From: Candidatus Pacearchaeota archaeon
GTDB taxonomy: Archaea; Nanobdellota; Nanobdellia; Pacearchaeales; GW2011-AR1
Direction of reading: 5' to 3'
NCBI GenBank assembly: GCA_023140635.1
Contig: JAGLLG010000025.1
Coordinates: forward strand, 1 to 6,594
Length of the DNA stretch: 6,594 nucleotides
This document shows positions 6,064 through 6,594 of the stretch, in pieces (position 1 is the stretch's first letter; every line of letters starts with the position of its first letter). The notes under the pieces are model-generated. The model searched no databases. It saw only the letters and a program-made list of their open reading frames with translations, and was not told the origin of the DNA. A program made the translations under genes and the position numbers.

Positions 6064-6467
6064 ATAGGCTATTTTCCAAAGAAGATTATGACGCGAGTAA
6101 ATCCTGGGGCATTTTAACCTCAATAGACTTATTTAACTGTAACCCCGAAACCTTACGAGACGCTGAAAAAATCAAAGAGTACATTATCGAACTCTGTGAG
6201 TTAATTGATATGAAAAGATTTGGAGAACCTATCATCGTAAGATTTGGCACAGACCCAAGAGTTCAAGGATACAGTGCCATGCAACTAATCGAAACTTCCT
6301 GCATCTCAGGCCACTTCGCTGAAGAAAGCAACTCAGTCTACATAGATATCTTCTCCTGCAAATTCTACAATCAAAACGACGCAATTGAATTCACTCAAAA
6401 ATTCTTTGACGCAAAAGATGTTGAATCCAACATTGTTTTAAGAGGAAAGGGGATAGTCAAAAACTAG
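6060..6467 (+). CDS. speD: S-adenosylmethionine decarboxylase family proenzyme
   Basis: 135 residues, close to the size of short prokaryotic SpeD proteins. SpeD is made as an inactive chain that cuts itself before a serine, turning that serine into a catalytic pyruvoyl group; the enzyme then decarboxylates S-adenosylmethionine to supply aminopropyl groups for spermidine. Family features: GILTSIDLFNCNP near the N-terminus (17-29), the acidic helix RDAEKIKEYIIELCELIDM (33-51), GEPIIVRFG (55-63), the core QLIETSCISGHF (75-86) and the strand YIDIFSC (94-100). Aligned on C100, S80 falls on the pyruvoyl serine, H85 on the processing histidine (+5) and C100 on the catalytic cysteine (+20) of Thermotoga-type SpeD. 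The residue before S80 is Thr rather than Glu, with E78 one place earlier. An AGGA at 6046-6049 could be a ribosome site. Some SpeD relatives have become arginine or ornithine decarboxylases, so the substrate is not proven. No other polyamine gene is in view. Confidence 0.85.
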   Translation: MNRLFSKEDYDASKSWGILTSIDLFNCNPETLRDAEKIKEYIIELCELIDMKRFGEPIIVRFGTDPRVQGYSAMQLIETSCISGHFAEESNSVYIDIFSCKFYNQNDAIEFTQKFFDAKDVESNIVLRGKGIVKN

Positions 6468-6487
6468 TTTTATTCTCTACAAAAAGA

Positions 6488-6494
6488 TTTATAA
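6488..6494 (+). promoter_or_regulatory. TATA box of the Met-CAT tRNA gene
   Basis: TTTATAA centred at 6491, 28 nt before the first base of the mature tRNA. Archaeal transcription would start within a few bases of the mature 5' end, leaving little or no 5' leader for RNase P to remove. It sits about 20 bp after the speD stop, so the tRNA is transcribed separately. Confidence 0.6.
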
Positions 6495-6518
6495 CGTGTT
6501 CTCATCACCTATTCTCAT

Positions 6519-6594
6519 AGCGAGATGGAGCAGTCTGGTCAGCTCGTGAGGCCCATAACCTCAAGGTCGCGTGGTTCGAATCCCGCTCTCGCTA
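6519..6594 (+). tRNA. tRNA-Met (CAT anticodon), probably the initiator
   Basis: A full cloverleaf can be drawn. The acceptor stem AGCGAGA (6519-6525) pairs with TCTCGCT (6587-6593), with discriminator A6594. The D stem GAGC/GCTC (6528-6531, 6542-6545) has the loop GG. The anticodon stem TGAGG/CCTCA (6547-6551, 6559-6563) holds the loop CCCATAA with anticodon CAT at 6554-6556. The variable loop is AGGTC, and the T loop TTCGAAT is at 6575-6581. The A1:U72 pair is typical of eukaryal and archaeal initiator tRNAs and supports an initiator role. However, the three G:C pairs next to the anticodon loop that mark most initiators are incomplete (an A:U pair replaces one), and the base before the anticodon is C33 rather than U33. 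The 5' side of the T stem has six bases (6569-6574) facing five, so one T (6572) seems bulged. No intron is seen. A 3' CCA, if encoded, would be outside the window. Confidence 0.9.

Noticed and set aside
6468..6487. Terminator after speD
   Set aside because: Only a short TTTT and scattered T residues with no hairpin; too weak to list as a feature.
1..6594. CRISPR arrays, insertion sequences, long direct or inverted repeats
   Set aside because: None found by reading both strands. A tRNA can be an integration site, but the window ends at its 3' end, so no attachment site can be judged.

Overview
The window looks like a piece of an AT-rich archaeal genome, most probably from the DPANN group (Pacearchaeota/Woesearchaeota-like). 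This is inferred from the gene set, not from a database match. The signs are an archaeal type IV pilin with a class III signal peptide (KKRG/LSPVIA), a Cys-spaced membrane protein of a repeat style I associate with DPANN genomes, an archaeal-type Met-CAT tRNA with an A1:U72 pair, and TATA boxes centred about 25-28 nt upstream of gene starts. At four of those genes the TATA position predicts transcription starting at or within a base or two of the start codon, so leaderless mRNAs are likely the rule here.

Layout, left to right. Positions 1-1700 (minus strand) hold a two-gene surface operon: a small membrane-anchored six-cysteine protein (1299-1700), translationally coupled by an ATGA overlap to a large secreted protein that runs off the left edge (1-1302). 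A 78-bp divergent promoter region separates it from a plus-strand type IV pilin-like gene (1779-2252). The pilin converges tail to tail on a 954-codon minus-strand ATPase gene (2249-5113), and one TTAA palindrome supplies both stop codons. Next, also on the minus strand, comes ribonuclease HII (5149-5805). Divergent from it on the plus strand are a doubtful 74-codon ORF (5839-6063), an S-adenosylmethionine decarboxylase family proenzyme (speD, 6060-6467), and a Met-CAT tRNA (6519-6594) ending at the right edge.

The gene most worth a second look is the ATPase. Both halves of its head are diagnostic of SMC chromosome-organising proteins (GFKSF, Walker A, EVAGI, LSGGE, DEIDAALD). The apex of the coiled coil, where an SMC should have a globular hinge of roughly 150 residues, instead has a Rad50-style CPVC zinc hook placed almost exactly at the midpoint of the chain (residues 481-484 of 954). 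It therefore reads as an SMC dimerised through zinc. No kleisin (ScpA) gene is visible beside it.

Functionally, smc and rnhB form a genome-maintenance block with separate apparent promoters. The leftmost three genes are cell-surface or secreted. speD and the tRNA are housekeeping genes, each with an unusual feature: a Thr-Ser in place of Glu-Ser at the predicted SpeD processing site, and an extra base in the tRNA T arm plus C33. Every stretch longer than about 100 bases is covered by a gene; I see no CRISPR array, insertion sequence or long repeat.
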